This document shows positions 17,483 through 25,709 of a DNA stretch of 64,000 bases, in pieces. The notes under the pieces are model-generated. The model was not told the DNA's origin. It ran no database searches and was given only the letters and a program-made list of their open reading frames with translations. The DNA is from DATAOG01 sp963753685 (lineage in GTDB: Bacteria > Pseudomonadota > Alphaproteobacteria > Geminicoccales > Geminicoccaceae), in the NCBI GenBank assembly GCA_963753685.1, contig CAVWDE010000006.1, positions 62,001-126,000 on the forward strand, in the 5' to 3' direction. The translations under genes and the position numbers were made by a program. How positions within the stretch are numbered: position 1 is the first letter of the stretch; every line of letters begins with the position of its first letter.

Positions 17483-18301
17483 TCAAGCATCCTTAGGCGG
17501 CTCCGGCGCGAGCCGGCCGCCCTGGCGGATCGGGACGATCGTCCGGGCCAGCCCGGTCGCGTCGTCGGTCTCCAGGTAGACCGCGCACAACGTCGCCTCG
17601 CCCAGCGCCGGCGTGTTGCGCGGCCCCGGCACATGGGTGCGAAAGCGCTGCAGCGCCACCGTCTTGCTCATGCCGATCACCGAATCGTAGTCGCCGGTCA
17701 TGCCAATGTCGGAGATGTAGGCGGTGCCGCCGGGCAGGATCTGGGCATCGGCGGTCGGCACGTGGGTGTGGGTGCCGGCGACCAGCGAGGCGCGGCCGTC
17801 GGCGAGGTGACCGAGCGCCATCTTCTCGCTGGTCGCCTCGGCGTGCAGGTCGATCACGATCGCCTGCACCGCGGCGCCAAGCGGATATCGTGCGAGCTCG
17901 CTCTCGAGGGCGCGGAACGGGTCGTCGAAGGCGCCCATGAACAGCCGGCCGATGACCTGCACCACGAGCAGCCTGCGGCCGTCGGCCAGGGTCAGCTGGG
18001 CGCTGCCCCGGCCGGGCGTGCCCGGCATCATGTTGAGCGGGCGGACCAGGCGCGGATCGCGCTCCAGGTAGGCGATCAGCTCGCGCTGGTCGAACACGTG
18101 GTTGCCGGTCGTGATCAGGTCGGCGCCGGCGGCGTAAAACTCCTGGCAGAGAGTGGGCGTGATGCCAAAGCCGCCGGCGGCGTTCTCGCCGTTGACCACG
18201 ACCGCATCCAGGCGGAGCTCGGTCCTGAGGCCGGGCAGCTTGTGCAGCAGCACCGTGCGCCCGGCCCGTCCGACGACGTCACCGCAGAACAGCAGCCTCA
18301 T
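17483..18301 (-). CDS. YmdB-like metallophosphoesterase (TIGR00282 family)
   Basis: A 272-residue dinuclear-metal phosphodiesterase. Motifs: MRLLFCGDVVGRAGRTVL (metal Asp), VVNGENAAGGFGI (Asn-Gly-Glu-Asn), LITTGNHVFDQRE (GNH), VIDLHAEATSEKMALGHLAD and VAGTHTHVPTADAQILPGGT. Bacillus YmdB hydrolyses 2',3'- or 3',5'-cyclic nucleotides; activity here is inferred from the family. The ATG overlaps the stop of the cyclo-ligase gene (ATGA), the same neighbour arrangement as in many alphaproteobacteria. Confidence 0.92.
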   Translation of the reverse strand: MRLLFCGDVVGRAGRTVLLHKLPGLRTELRLDAVVVNGENAAGGFGITPTLCQEFYAAGADLITTGNHVFDQRELIAYLERDPRLVRPLNMMPGTPGRGSAQLTLADGRRLLVVQVIGRLFMGAFDDPFRALESELARYPLGAAVQAIVIDLHAEATSEKMALGHLADGRASLVAGTHTHVPTADAQILPGGTAYISDIGMTGDYDSVIGMSKTVALQRFRTHVPGPRNTPALGEATLCAVYLETDDATGLARTIVPIRQGGRLAPEPPKDA

Positions 18302-19005
18302 GGCCGCACGGCCTGGGCCCAGCGATGGCTCCAACGCTCGGTCACGACCGCGTCCAGGGGCTCGTCCGCCGGCCCGGCCGGGACCGTCTCAACCTCCTGC
18401 AGCGCGAAGGCGAGACCGATCGCCAGCTTGATCGAGCCCGCCGCCCGCAGTGCCCGGAGCGTGCGATCGTAGTAGCCCTGGCCGTAGCCCAGGCGATGCC
18501 CCCGCCGATCGAAACCGAGCAGCGGCACCAGGAGCACGCCCGGGGCCGCGAGCGCCACCGCCGGGCCCGGCTGCATGACCCCGAATCCGCCGCGGGTCAG
18601 GAGCTGGTCCGCGTCGACGGCCAGGTCCCCGTCGAAAACATGGAACGCCAGCGGTAGCCCCTTACCCTGCATCCGCGGCAGGGCCAGGCGATGGCCGCGC
18701 GCCGCGAGCCGCCGCATGGCCGGGCGCGGATCGAGCTCACCGGCGAGCGGCCAGTAGGCCGCCACCACGGCTTGCTCGGCCGGGTCTTGCTCGGCCGGGA
18801 TCAGCTCGGCCACGCGCGCCGCGACCGCATCCGCCGCGGCCGCAGCCTCGGCCGCCTCGAGCTCGCTGCGACGCGCCAGCAACCGGGCGCGCAGCTCGGC
18901 CTTGCGCCGGACCAGATCATCGGGATGGGCCAAGATGGACGGGCTCGCAGGGAAGAGGTCACGCACCAGCGATGGCGCGCGGGGGCCACCATAGCCGTCG
19001 GTCAC
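18298..19005 (-). CDS. fthC: 5-formyltetrahydrofolate cyclo-ligase
   Basis: An ATP-dependent enzyme converting 5-formyl-THF to 5,10-methenyl-THF. The 235-residue product shows an N-terminal basic helix (DDLVRRKAELRARLLARRSE), the substrate region YWPLAGELDPRP and the diagnostic GYGQGYYDRTLRAL near the C-terminus. Translation probably starts at the GTG at 19005, just below the 6S RNA gene. The first 25 residues look weakly conserved, so a later start is possible. This is the conserved zapA-6S RNA-cyclo-ligase order (E. coli ygfA). Confidence 0.92.
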   Translation of the reverse strand: MTDGYGGPRAPSLVRDLFPASPSILAHPDDLVRRKAELRARLLARRSELEAAEAAAAADAVAARVAELIPAEQDPAEQAVVAAYWPLAGELDPRPAMRRLAARGHRLALPRMQGKGLPLAFHVFDGDLAVDADQLLTRGGFGVMQPGPAVALAAPGVLLVPLLGFDRRGHRLGYGQGYYDRTLRALRAAGSIKLAIGLAFALQEVETVPAGPADEPLDAVVTERWSHRWAQAVRP

Positions 19006-19018
19006 TGCGATCCTCTGT

Positions 19019-19137
19019 GGCCTGCCTTCGCAGGTGGGCGCCGTAGTGACGAGACCAGGGCCTCGACAGGGACAGCTCCCGTACAGAGAATATTGGCCCC
19101 AGGGATTTGAGGACCTAACGCACCAGGCAGCACCCGC
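19019..19137 (-). ncRNA. ssrS: 6S RNA (SsrS)
   Basis: 6S RNA mimics an open promoter and sequesters sigma70 RNA polymerase. Read on the minus strand, the gap between zapA and the cyclo-ligase gene contains CCCTGGGGCCAATATT, which closely matches the 5' central-bubble signature of 6S RNAs. It is followed by GAGCTGTCCCTG and GAGGCCCTGGTCTCGTC, then CGCCCACCTGCG. The ends can pair (TGCCTGGTGCG near 19129 with CGCCCACC...AGGCA ending near 19023), giving the closing stem. Its position between zapA and fthC is the classical locus. The 5' end is placed from the promoter; the 3' end is approximate. Confidence 0.88.
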
Positions 19138-19143
19138 ACCGGT

Positions 19144-19172
19144 TAGTTAGGCGTTCTCCAGCCGCGCCGCAA
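19144..19172 (-). promoter_or_regulatory. Promoter of the 6S RNA gene
   Basis: On the minus strand TTGCGG (19172-19167), a 17-base spacer and TAACTA (19149-19144) place a start site near 19137, exactly where the 6S RNA should begin. It overlaps the end of zapA. The assignment is from consensus and position. Confidence 0.55.
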
Positions 19173-19476
19173 TAGCGTCGAGCTGTTGCGCCACCTGGTC
19201 GATCACCGCGGTCGCCTGCTGCTCCGCCTCGCTCACCCGGCTCTCGAGCGCCGCCTTCAGCCGCTTGATCTCGTCGAACGCGTCGGACAGCTCGTCCGCG
19301 ACCAGGAGCGAGGCCATGAGCAGCAGCCGGGCATCGCCGACCTGGGTCTGGCCGCGCGCCAGATCGCTGACCCGGCGATCGATGTAGGCCGCGAGTTGCC
19401 GGACCCGCGTCTCCTCGCCGTCGCCACATTGGACCAGATGCCGGCGGCCGTTGACGCTGACCTCGATCATCGGCAT
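19147..19476 (-). CDS. zapA: Cell division protein ZapA
   Basis: ZapA bundles FtsZ filaments at the septum. The 109-residue product begins MPMIEVSVNGRRHLVQCGDG and continues with VRQLAAYIDRRVSDL, VGDARLLLMASLLVADELSD and a C-terminal coiled coil (EIKRLKAALESRVSEAEQQA). All this matches ZapA in length and order. It lies 3 bp after a small coiled-coil gene and directly upstream of the 6S RNA. Confidence 0.92.
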   Translation of the reverse strand: MPMIEVSVNGRRHLVQCGDGEETRVRQLAAYIDRRVSDLARGQTQVGDARLLLMASLLVADELSDAFDEIKRLKAALESRVSEAEQQATAVIDQVAQQLDAIAARLENA

Positions 19477-19479
19477 GAC

Positions 19480-19792
19480 CTAGCTCCCGAGCAGCCGATC
19501 GAGCTCGCCGATCGAGCCATCGAGCTGTCGGGCGGCCCGGCCATTCGCCTCGCGCAACGCGCGGTTGTCGTGCTGCGTCTCGCTGAGCGCCACGCTCAGC
19601 CGGTCGTACTGCTCGTGCAGCACGGCAAGGTTGTGTGCCAGCTGATCGCGCTCAGCGCCGATCTGAGCGAGCGCCCGCGGATCGGAGCCCGCCGAAATCC
19701 CCGGGGGGCCTGGACAATCTCTGCTCCAGGACGGCCTCGAGCCGCCTGAGCGCTCGGGTCAAATGCCGCTGCGCGGCTTCCAGCTGCGACAT
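19480..19792 (-). pseudogene. Small coiled-coil protein upstream of zapA (DUF4164-like), frameshifted
   Basis: Starting at ATG 19792 the frame reads MSQLEAAQRHLTRALRRLEA, VLEQRLSRPP and then runs off. With one base removed from the C6G4 run (about 19702-19711), it continues as ERDQLAHNLAVLHEQYDRLS, LSETQHDNRALREANGR and LDGSIGELDRLLGS to a stop 3 bp before zapA. The restored product is about 103 residues and almost entirely heptad-like. Such a small coiled-coil protein next to zapA is common in alphaproteobacteria, where a role in division is suspected. The DUF4164 label is tentative. The shift sits in a homopolymer and may be an assembly error. Confidence 0.65.
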
Positions 19793-20015
19793 GCCGCTCC
19801 GTCGATCCCCCGATCGTTGGTTGCAAGAAAACAACCATTTAGCGAATGAGCTTGACACACGCCGCGCAGCGCGTCAACTCGGCGGACGCCCGCAGGCGGC
19901 GGTTCGGCAGAGATTCCGGTTGATTTTTGGCGCCAATGAGCCACGTTCCCGGCAGCTGCCCGGTGGCCGGTCGCGCCGTGCGGGCCGGCCTGTCGAGGAC
20001 TCCACGAGCGTGACC

Positions 20016-22025
20016 ATGACCATCGCCCCGAACCCCGCCTCCGGTGCACCTGGCGAGCCGGCCGAGCGCGCGCTCGCCAACGCCATCCGCGCGCTCGCGA
20101 TGGATGCCGTGCAGGCCGCCAATTCCGGCCATCCGGGCCTGCCGATGGGCATGGCCGACGTGGCGACCGTGCTGTTCGGCAAGTTCCTGAAGTTCGACGC
20201 GGCGGCGCCCGACTGGCCCGATCGCGACCGTTTCGTCTTGTCCGCCGGCCACGGCTCGATGCTGCTCTACGCGCTCCTCCATCTGACCGGCTATCCGCAG
20301 ATGGAGATCGAGCAGCTGAAGCGCTTCCGGCAGCTCGGCTCGCGCACCGCCGGCCATCCGGAGTACGGCCACGCGCCCGGCATCGAGACCACCACCGGGC
20401 CGCTCGGCCAGGGGCTGGCCAACGCGGTCGGCATGGCACTCGCCGAACGCCAGATGCGCGCCCGCTTCGGCGCCGACCTGGTCGATCACCGCACCTACGT
20501 GATCGCGAGCGACGGCGATCTGATGGAGGGCATCAGCCACGAGGCCGGCTCGTTCGCCGGTCACCAGCGGCTCGACCGGCTGGTGGTGCTGTTCGACGAC
20601 AACCACGTCACGATCGATGGCGCGGCCGAGCTCTCGGTGTCCGACGATCAGCTCGGCCGCTTCACCGCCTACGGCTGGCGGACCACCCGGGTCGACGGCC
20701 ACGATCCGACGGCGGTCGAGAAAGCCCTCGCCGACGCCCAGACCGCCGACCGGCCGACCCTGATCGCCTGCCGGACGACCATCGGCTACGGCGCGCCGAC
20801 CAAGGCCGGCACCTCCGCAACCCACGGTTCGCCGCTCGGAGCGGAGGAGATCAAGGGCGCCCGCGAGAAGCTCGGCTGGCCGTATCCACCCTTCGAGATC
20901 CCCGACCATCTACTCTCCGTCTGGCGCCGGATCGGCAGCCGCGGCGCGCCGCTGCGGGCGTCCTGGAAAGCTCGCCTGGCGGCGCAGGAGGCCTCAGTCA
21001 GGGCCGAGTTCGAGCGGGTCCAGGCGGGCGTGCTGCCAAGCGGCCTCGAGCGCGTGCTCAACGACCACAAGCGGCGCCTGGTCGAAGAGCGGCCGACCTG
21101 GGCGACCCGCAAGGCGAGCCAGGAGGCGCTCGAGGCGTTCACCGTAGCGGTGCCGGAGATGGTCGGCGGCGCCGCCGACCTCAGCCATTCGGTCAACACC
21201 AGGACCAAGGCGACCCAGCCGATCACCGCCGAAGACCCGGGCGGCCGCTATCTGAACTATGGCATCCGCGAGCACGCCATGGTCGCGGCCATGAACGGCA
21301 TGGCCCTGCATGGCGGGATCATCCCGTACGGCGGCACCTTCCTGGTGTTCTCCGACTACTGCCGGCCGTCGATCCGCCTGGCGGCGCTGATGCGCCAGCG
21401 GGTGATCCTGGTGTTCACCCACGATTCGATCGGGCTCGGCGAGGACGGCCCGACCCACCAGCCGGTCGAGCATCTGGCGGCGCTGCGGGCGATGCCCAAC
21501 CTGTTCGTGTTCCGGCCGGCCGACGCGGTCGAGACCGCCGAGTGCTGGGCGCTCGCCCTGGTGCGCGATGACGGGCCGTCGGCCCTGGTCCTGACCCGGC
21601 AGAACCTGCCCGCCCTGCGCACCAGCTTCGAGGACGTCAACCGCGCGGCGAGCGGCGCCTATGTGCTGGCCGAGGCCGAAGGCCGGCGGGCGGTGACCCT
21701 GCTCGCCACCGGCTCTGAGGTCTCGCTCGCGGTCGAGGCACGCGCGCGCCTGCAGGCCTTTGGGGTCGGCTGCGCCGTGGTCTCGATGCCGTGCTGGGAG
21801 CTGTTCGAGCAGCAGGATTTGACCTATCGCAAGGAAGTTCTGGGCGCGGGCCTCAGGATCGCGGTCGAGGCGGCCGCACCGTTCGGCTGGACGCGCTACG
21901 TCCGGCGCGAGGAGGACGTGATCGGGATGACCGGCTTCGGCGCCTCGGCGCCGGCCGAGGAGCTGTATCGGCATTTCGGCATCACGTCCGAGCGGATCGT
22001 CGAACTGGTCCGCAAGCGGCTTTAG
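20016..22025 (+). CDS. tkt: Transketolase
   Basis: A thiamine-diphosphate enzyme exchanging two-carbon units in the pentose phosphate or Calvin pathways. 669 residues, normal length. Motifs: MDAVQAANSGHPGLPMGMAD, GHGSMLLYALLHLTGY, TTGPLGQGLANAVGMALAER, the ThDP motif SDGDLMEGISHEAGSFAGHQ...DDNHVTIDG, and in the second domain GIREHAMVAAMNGMALHGG and DSIGLGEDGPTHQPVEHLAA. ATG 20016 is preferred (GTG at 20010 is in frame); the frame is open further upstream but without conservation. It is the first gene of a tkt-gap-pgk cluster. Confidence 0.96.
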   Translation: MTIAPNPASGAPGEPAERALANAIRALAMDAVQAANSGHPGLPMGMADVATVLFGKFLKFDAAAPDWPDRDRFVLSAGHGSMLLYALLHLTGYPQMEIEQLKRFRQLGSRTAGHPEYGHAPGIETTTGPLGQGLANAVGMALAERQMRARFGADLVDHRTYVIASDGDLMEGISHEAGSFAGHQRLDRLVVLFDDNHVTIDGAAELSVSDDQLGRFTAYGWRTTRVDGHDPTAVEKALADAQTADRPTLIACRTTIGYGAPTKAGTSATHGSPLGAEEIKGAREKLGWPYPPFEIPDHLLSVWRRIGSRGAPLRASWKARLAAQEASVRAEFERVQAGVLPSGLERVLNDHKRRLVEERPTWATRKASQEALEAFTVAVPEMVGGAADLSHSVNTRTKATQPITAEDPGGRYLNYGIREHAMVAAMNGMALHGGIIPYGGTFLVFSDYCRPSIRLAALMRQRVILVFTHDSIGLGEDGPTHQPVEHLAALRAMPNLFVFRPADAVETAECWALALVRDDGPSALVLTRQNLPALRTSFEDVNRAASGAYVLAEAEGRRAVTLLATGSEVSLAVEARARLQAFGVGCAVVSMPCWELFEQQDLTYRKEVLGAGLRIAVEAAAPFGWTRYVRREEDVIGMTGFGASAPAEELYRHFGITSERIVELVRKRL

Positions 22026-22063
22026 CTGACCCGCAGACCATTGGAGCTGAAGGAGGGATCCCG

Positions 22064-23068
22064 GTGAGCGTTCGTGTGGCGATCAACGGATTCGGCCGGA
22101 TCGGCCGCAACGTGCTGCGTGCCCTGGCGGAGGCCGGGCGGACCGACCTGAGCGTGGTCGCGATCAACGACCTGGCGCCGCCCGCCACCAACGCGCATCT
22201 GCTCAAGTACGATTCGGTCCACGGCCGCTTCCCCGGCCGGGTCCAGCTCGAGGGCGATACCCTGGACTGCGGCACCGGGCCGATCCAGGTGCTGGCCGAG
22301 CGCGACGTCGCGAAGTTGCCCTGGCGCGCGCTCCAGATCGACGTGGTGATGGAGTGCACCGGCATCTTCACCAAGCGCGACGCCGCGGCCAGGCATCTCG
22401 ACGCGGGCGCCAAGAAGGTCCTGGTCTCGGCGCCTTCCGAAGGCGCCGACATCACGGTCTGCTACAAGGTCAACCACGAGCAGCTGAGCGCCGCCCACAA
22501 GGTGGTCTCGAACGCGTCCTGCACCACCAACTGCCTCGCCCCGGTCGCCAAGGTCATGAACGATGCGGTCGGCATCGAGCGCGGCCACATGACCACGATC
22601 CACTCGTTCACCAACGACCAGAACCTTTTGGACGTGTTTCACAAGGACCTGCACCGGGCGCGCGCCGCGACCATGTCGATGATCCCGACCTCGACGGGGG
22701 CGGCGCGCGCGGTCGGCCTCGTCCTGCCGGTCCTCAAGGGCAAGCTCGACGGCGTCGCCTTCCGCGTGCCGACGTCCAACGTCTCGGTGGTCGATTTCAC
22801 CTTCGTGCCGAAACGGGAGACCTCGGTCGAGGAGATCAACCAGGCGGTCCGGGCCGCGGCCGACGGGCCGATGCAGGGCGTGCTCGGCTACCACACCGAG
22901 CCGCTCGTCTCGGTCGACTTCAACGGCGACAGCCACAGCTCGACGGTCGACCTGTCGGCGACCAAGGTGCTCGAGGGCAAGCTGGTCCGGGTCGCCTCCT
23001 GGTACGACAACGAATGGGGCTTCTCCTGCCGCATGAACGACGTCGCGGCGCTCCTCGGCGGCCTCTGA
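22064..23068 (+). CDS. gap: Glyceraldehyde-3-phosphate dehydrogenase
   Basis: Converts glyceraldehyde 3-phosphate, NAD(P) and phosphate to 1,3-bisphosphoglycerate. 334 residues. It starts with GTG after AGGAGGGA; MSVRVAINGFGRIGRNVLRA is the Rossmann start. The catalytic Cys is in NASCTTNCLAPVAKVMND, the catalytic His in TTIHSFTNDQ, and the C-terminal substrate region is NEWGFSCRMNDVA. The NAD-binding loop reads AINDLAPP, the Asn-Asp form typical of NAD-using GapA/Gap1 enzymes. It lies 38 bp after tkt and 15 bp before pgk, so presumably co-transcribed. Confidence 0.96.
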   Translation: MSVRVAINGFGRIGRNVLRALAEAGRTDLSVVAINDLAPPATNAHLLKYDSVHGRFPGRVQLEGDTLDCGTGPIQVLAERDVAKLPWRALQIDVVMECTGIFTKRDAAARHLDAGAKKVLVSAPSEGADITVCYKVNHEQLSAAHKVVSNASCTTNCLAPVAKVMNDAVGIERGHMTTIHSFTNDQNLLDVFHKDLHRARAATMSMIPTSTGAARAVGLVLPVLKGKLDGVAFRVPTSNVSVVDFTFVPKRETSVEEINQAVRAAADGPMQGVLGYHTEPLVSVDFNGDSHSSTVDLSATKVLEGKLVRVASWYDNEWGFSCRMNDVAALLGGL

Positions 23069-23083
23069 GGTCGGGCGACCGGG

Positions 23084-24283
23084 ATGAGCGACCTGCGCAC
23101 CCTGGAAGACCTCGAGGTCGCCGGGCGGACCGTGCTGGTCCGGCTCGATCTCAACGTCCCGATGCACGACGGCGAGGTCACCGACGCGAGCCGCATCGAG
23201 CGCTCGGTGCCGACCGTCAGGGAGCTGGTGGAGAAAAACGCCAAGGTCGTGGTGCTGGCCCATTTCGGCCGGCCCAAGGGCAAGCGCGAGAGCTCGATGT
23301 CGCTGCGCCCGCTCTGCGGGCCGCTGGGGGCGGCGCTGGGTGGCACCCCGGTCGCCTTCGCCGAGGACTGCATCGGCGAGCGGGCCACGCGCGCGGTCGC
23401 AGCCCTCGAGCCGGGCGGCGTCCTCCTGCTCGAGAACCTGCGCTTCCACCCGGGCGAGGAAAAGAACGACCCGGCCTTCGCCGATCAGCTGGCAAGCCTG
23501 GGCGAACTCTTCGTCGACGACGCCTTCTCGGCCGCGCATCGGGCGCACGCCTCGATCACCGGCTTGGCCGAGCGGCTGCCGGCGGCCGCGGGCCGCCTGA
23601 TGCAGGCCGAGGTCGAGGCGCTCTCACGGGCGCTCGAGCACCCCGAGCGGCCGGTCGCTGCCCTGGTCGGCGGCGCCAAGGTGTCGACCAAGCTCGAGGT
23701 GCTGGGCAACCTGATCGCCAGGGTCGATGTCCTGGTGCTGGGCGGCGGCATGGCCAACACCTTCCTCCATGCCCAGGGCACGCCGGTCGGCCGCTCGCTC
23801 TGCGAGCAGGACATGGCCGGGACCGCGCGCAAGATCATGGCCGACGCCGCGGCCAAAAAGTGCCAGGTGGTCCTGCCGGTCGATGGCCGGATCGCGAGCG
23901 AGTTCAAGGCCGGAGCCGAAGCGAAGCTGGTGCCGATCGACCAGGTGCCCGCGGACGCCATGATCCTCGACATCGGGCCGGCGAGCGTCGAGCAGATCCA
24001 GGGCCTGGTCGATCGCTGCAAGACGGTGGTCTGGAACGGCCCGCTCGGCGCCTTCGAGATCCCGCCGTTCGATGCCGGCACGACCGGCGTCGCCAAGCGG
24101 GTCGCCGCGCGCACCCGGGCGGGCCAGCTGATGAGCGTCGCCGGCGGCGGCGATACGCTGGCAGCACTCGCCCACGCCGGCGTGCTCGACCAGCTGTCCT
24201 ACGTCTCGACCGCCGGCGGCGCCTTCCTGGAATGGCTCGAAGGCAAGGAATTGCCCGGCGTCGCGGCGCTGCGGCGACGCTGA
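23084..24283 (+). CDS. pgk: Phosphoglycerate kinase
   Basis: Transfers phosphate from 1,3-bisphosphoglycerate to ADP. 399 residues, normal length. Motifs: VLVRLDLNVPMHDGEVTDAS (substrate Asp/Asn), VVVLAHFGRPKGKRESSMSL, LLENLRFHPGEEKNDPAFAD, FVDDAFSAAHRAHAS, ALVGGAKVSTKLEVLGNLI, VLGGGMANTFL, VWNGPLGAFEIPPFDAGT and the nucleotide loop SVAGGGDTLAAL. It is the third gene of the tkt-gap-pgk cluster. Confidence 0.97.
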   Translation: MSDLRTLEDLEVAGRTVLVRLDLNVPMHDGEVTDASRIERSVPTVRELVEKNAKVVVLAHFGRPKGKRESSMSLRPLCGPLGAALGGTPVAFAEDCIGERATRAVAALEPGGVLLLENLRFHPGEEKNDPAFADQLASLGELFVDDAFSAAHRAHASITGLAERLPAAAGRLMQAEVEALSRALEHPERPVAALVGGAKVSTKLEVLGNLIARVDVLVLGGGMANTFLHAQGTPVGRSLCEQDMAGTARKIMADAAAKKCQVVLPVDGRIASEFKAGAEAKLVPIDQVPADAMILDIGPASVEQIQGLVDRCKTVVWNGPLGAFEIPPFDAGTTGVAKRVAARTRAGQLMSVAGGGDTLAALAHAGVLDQLSYVSTAGGAFLEWLEGKELPGVAALRRR

Positions 24284-24297
24284 CGCCGCCTGAGGTC

Positions 24298-24687
24298 GTG
24301 ATCCACGACCTCGAGCAGGCACATGCCGCGCTGGCGGCGGCGCGTGAGCTTGGGGTTGCGATCGAGCTGCGCAGCGCGCCCGGTGCGGCCGCCTATGCCG
24401 GGGTCGGCTACCTGAAGGCATTGGGCGACCTCGCGGGCCAGACGCTGCTCGTCGACTGCGGCGAGGATGCCGGCCTGGTGATGGCGGCGCTGCGCACCGG
24501 CTGCCGCAAGATCGCCTTCTCCGGCTCTGCCGACATCGCCCTGCGGCTGGCAGACATGGCCGCCCGGCTGGGCGCCCTCTTCCGGCACGAGCGCGCGCCG
24601 CCCGTCTGCCTCGATCTGGCCCCGGACGCGGATGCCGGCCGGGCTTGCCGGGCATGGCTGCGGACCACCGGCGATCCCGCCGGCTGA
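24298..24687 (+). CDS. Small conserved-looking protein of unknown function in the glycolytic cluster
   Basis: A 129-residue soluble alpha/beta protein starting from GTG 24298, 15 bp after pgk. I do not recognise a family. Visible features are VIHDLEQAHAALAAARELGV, IELRSAPGAAAYAGVGYLKA, LLVDCGEDAGLVMAALRTGC and IAFSGSADIALRLADMAARL. The alternating strands with Gly/Ala loops look like half of a small Rossmann- or TIM-like fold. Codon use is like that of the neighbours. Its place between pgk and the aldolase gene suggests a metabolic or regulatory role, but nothing more can be said. Confidence 0.6.
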   Translation: MIHDLEQAHAALAAARELGVAIELRSAPGAAAYAGVGYLKALGDLAGQTLLVDCGEDAGLVMAALRTGCRKIAFSGSADIALRLADMAARLGALFRHERAPPVCLDLAPDADAGRACRAWLRTTGDPAG

Positions 24688-24715
24688 GCGAAGGCGCAGC
24701 GCCGCCCGGCTTGCG

Positions 24716-24743
24716 TTGCGCGGCCTCGCTGCCACCATATAGA
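24716..24743 (+). promoter_or_regulatory. Possible promoter of the aldolase gene
   Basis: TTGCGC (24716-24721), 16 bases, then TATAGA (24738-24743), in the 104-bp gap before the aldolase gene. A weak but plausible sigma70 pair; inferred from consensus only. Confidence 0.35.
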
Positions 24744-24791
24744 ATGCATGGAATGCCAAGCGCCCGTCCCCGCAGCGAAGGGAACCGACCG

Positions 24792-25709
24792 ATGCAGCTC
24801 CAATCCAAGGTCAAGGAGATCCTGTCCTGGTACGAAGGCGAGAGCCCGGGGGTGAAGGCCAATCTCGCGCGCCTCCTGATGCACGGCCGGCTCGCCGGCA
24901 CCGGCAAGCTCGTGATCCTGCCGGTCGACCAGGGCTACGAGCACGGGCCGGCGCGCAGTTTCGCTTCCAACCCGCCGGCCTACGACCCGCACTACCTCTA
25001 CCAGCTCGCGATCGATGCCGGCCTTAGCGGCTATGCCGCACCGCTCGGCCTGCTCGAGCAGGGTGCCGACACCTTCGCCGGCCAGCTGCCGACCATCCTC
25101 AAGGTGAACAGCGCCAACAGCCTGGCCGACGGCATCCAGGACCAGGCGGTCCACGGCTCGGTCAAGGACGCGCTCCGGCTCGGCTGCGTCGGCGTCGGCT
25201 TCACCATCTACCCGGGCTCGCCCGCCTGCTACGAGATGATGGAGGAGCTGCGCGAGATCATCCGCGAGGCCAAGTCCTGCGGCCTGATCGCGGTCGTCTG
25301 GTCCTATCCGCGCGGCGGCAAGGTGACCAAGGAGACCGCCTTCGACATCGTCGCCTATGCGGCCCACATGGCCGCCCTGATGGGCGCCAACATCATCAAG
25401 GTCAAGCCGCCCACGGCCGAGCTCGACCTGGCGGCGGCCAAGGCGGTCTACGAGGCCGAGGACATCGACCGCTCGACGCTCGCGGCCCGGGTCCGCCACA
25501 TCATGCAGTGCTGCTTTGCCGGCAAACGCCTGGTCGTGTTCTCCGGCGGCGAGGCCAAGGACACCGAGGGTTTGCTGGGCGAGATCCGCCAGATCCGGGA
25601 CGGCGGCGGCTCCGGCTCGATCATCGGCCGCAACAGCTTCCGGCGGCCCAAGGCCGAGGCGCTGGCCCTGCTCGACGAGGTGATCAAGATCTACCTGAAC
25701 GAGGCGTGA
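24792..25709 (+). CDS. fbaB: Class I fructose-bisphosphate aldolase (FbaB/DhnA type)
   Basis: A Schiff-base aldolase cleaving fructose 1,6-bisphosphate. 305 residues, a TIM barrel. Motifs: GTGKLVILPVDQGYEHGPAR near the N-terminus (VDQGYEHG is typical of this archaeal-type group), PTILKVNSANSLAD, GCVGVGFTIYPGSPACYEMM, VVWSYPRGGKVTKETAFDIV, ANIIKVKPPT with the candidate Schiff-base Lys, and VVFSGGEAKDTEGLL and SGSIIGRNSFRRP (phosphate site). ATG 24792 is chosen because conservation begins there. The stop overlaps the next GTG (GTGA). Confidence 0.94.
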   Translation: MQLQSKVKEILSWYEGESPGVKANLARLLMHGRLAGTGKLVILPVDQGYEHGPARSFASNPPAYDPHYLYQLAIDAGLSGYAAPLGLLEQGADTFAGQLPTILKVNSANSLADGIQDQAVHGSVKDALRLGCVGVGFTIYPGSPACYEMMEELREIIREAKSCGLIAVVWSYPRGGKVTKETAFDIVAYAAHMAALMGANIIKVKPPTAELDLAAAKAVYEAEDIDRSTLAARVRHIMQCCFAGKRLVVFSGGEAKDTEGLLGEIRQIRDGGGSGSIIGRNSFRRPKAEALALLDEVIKIYLNEA

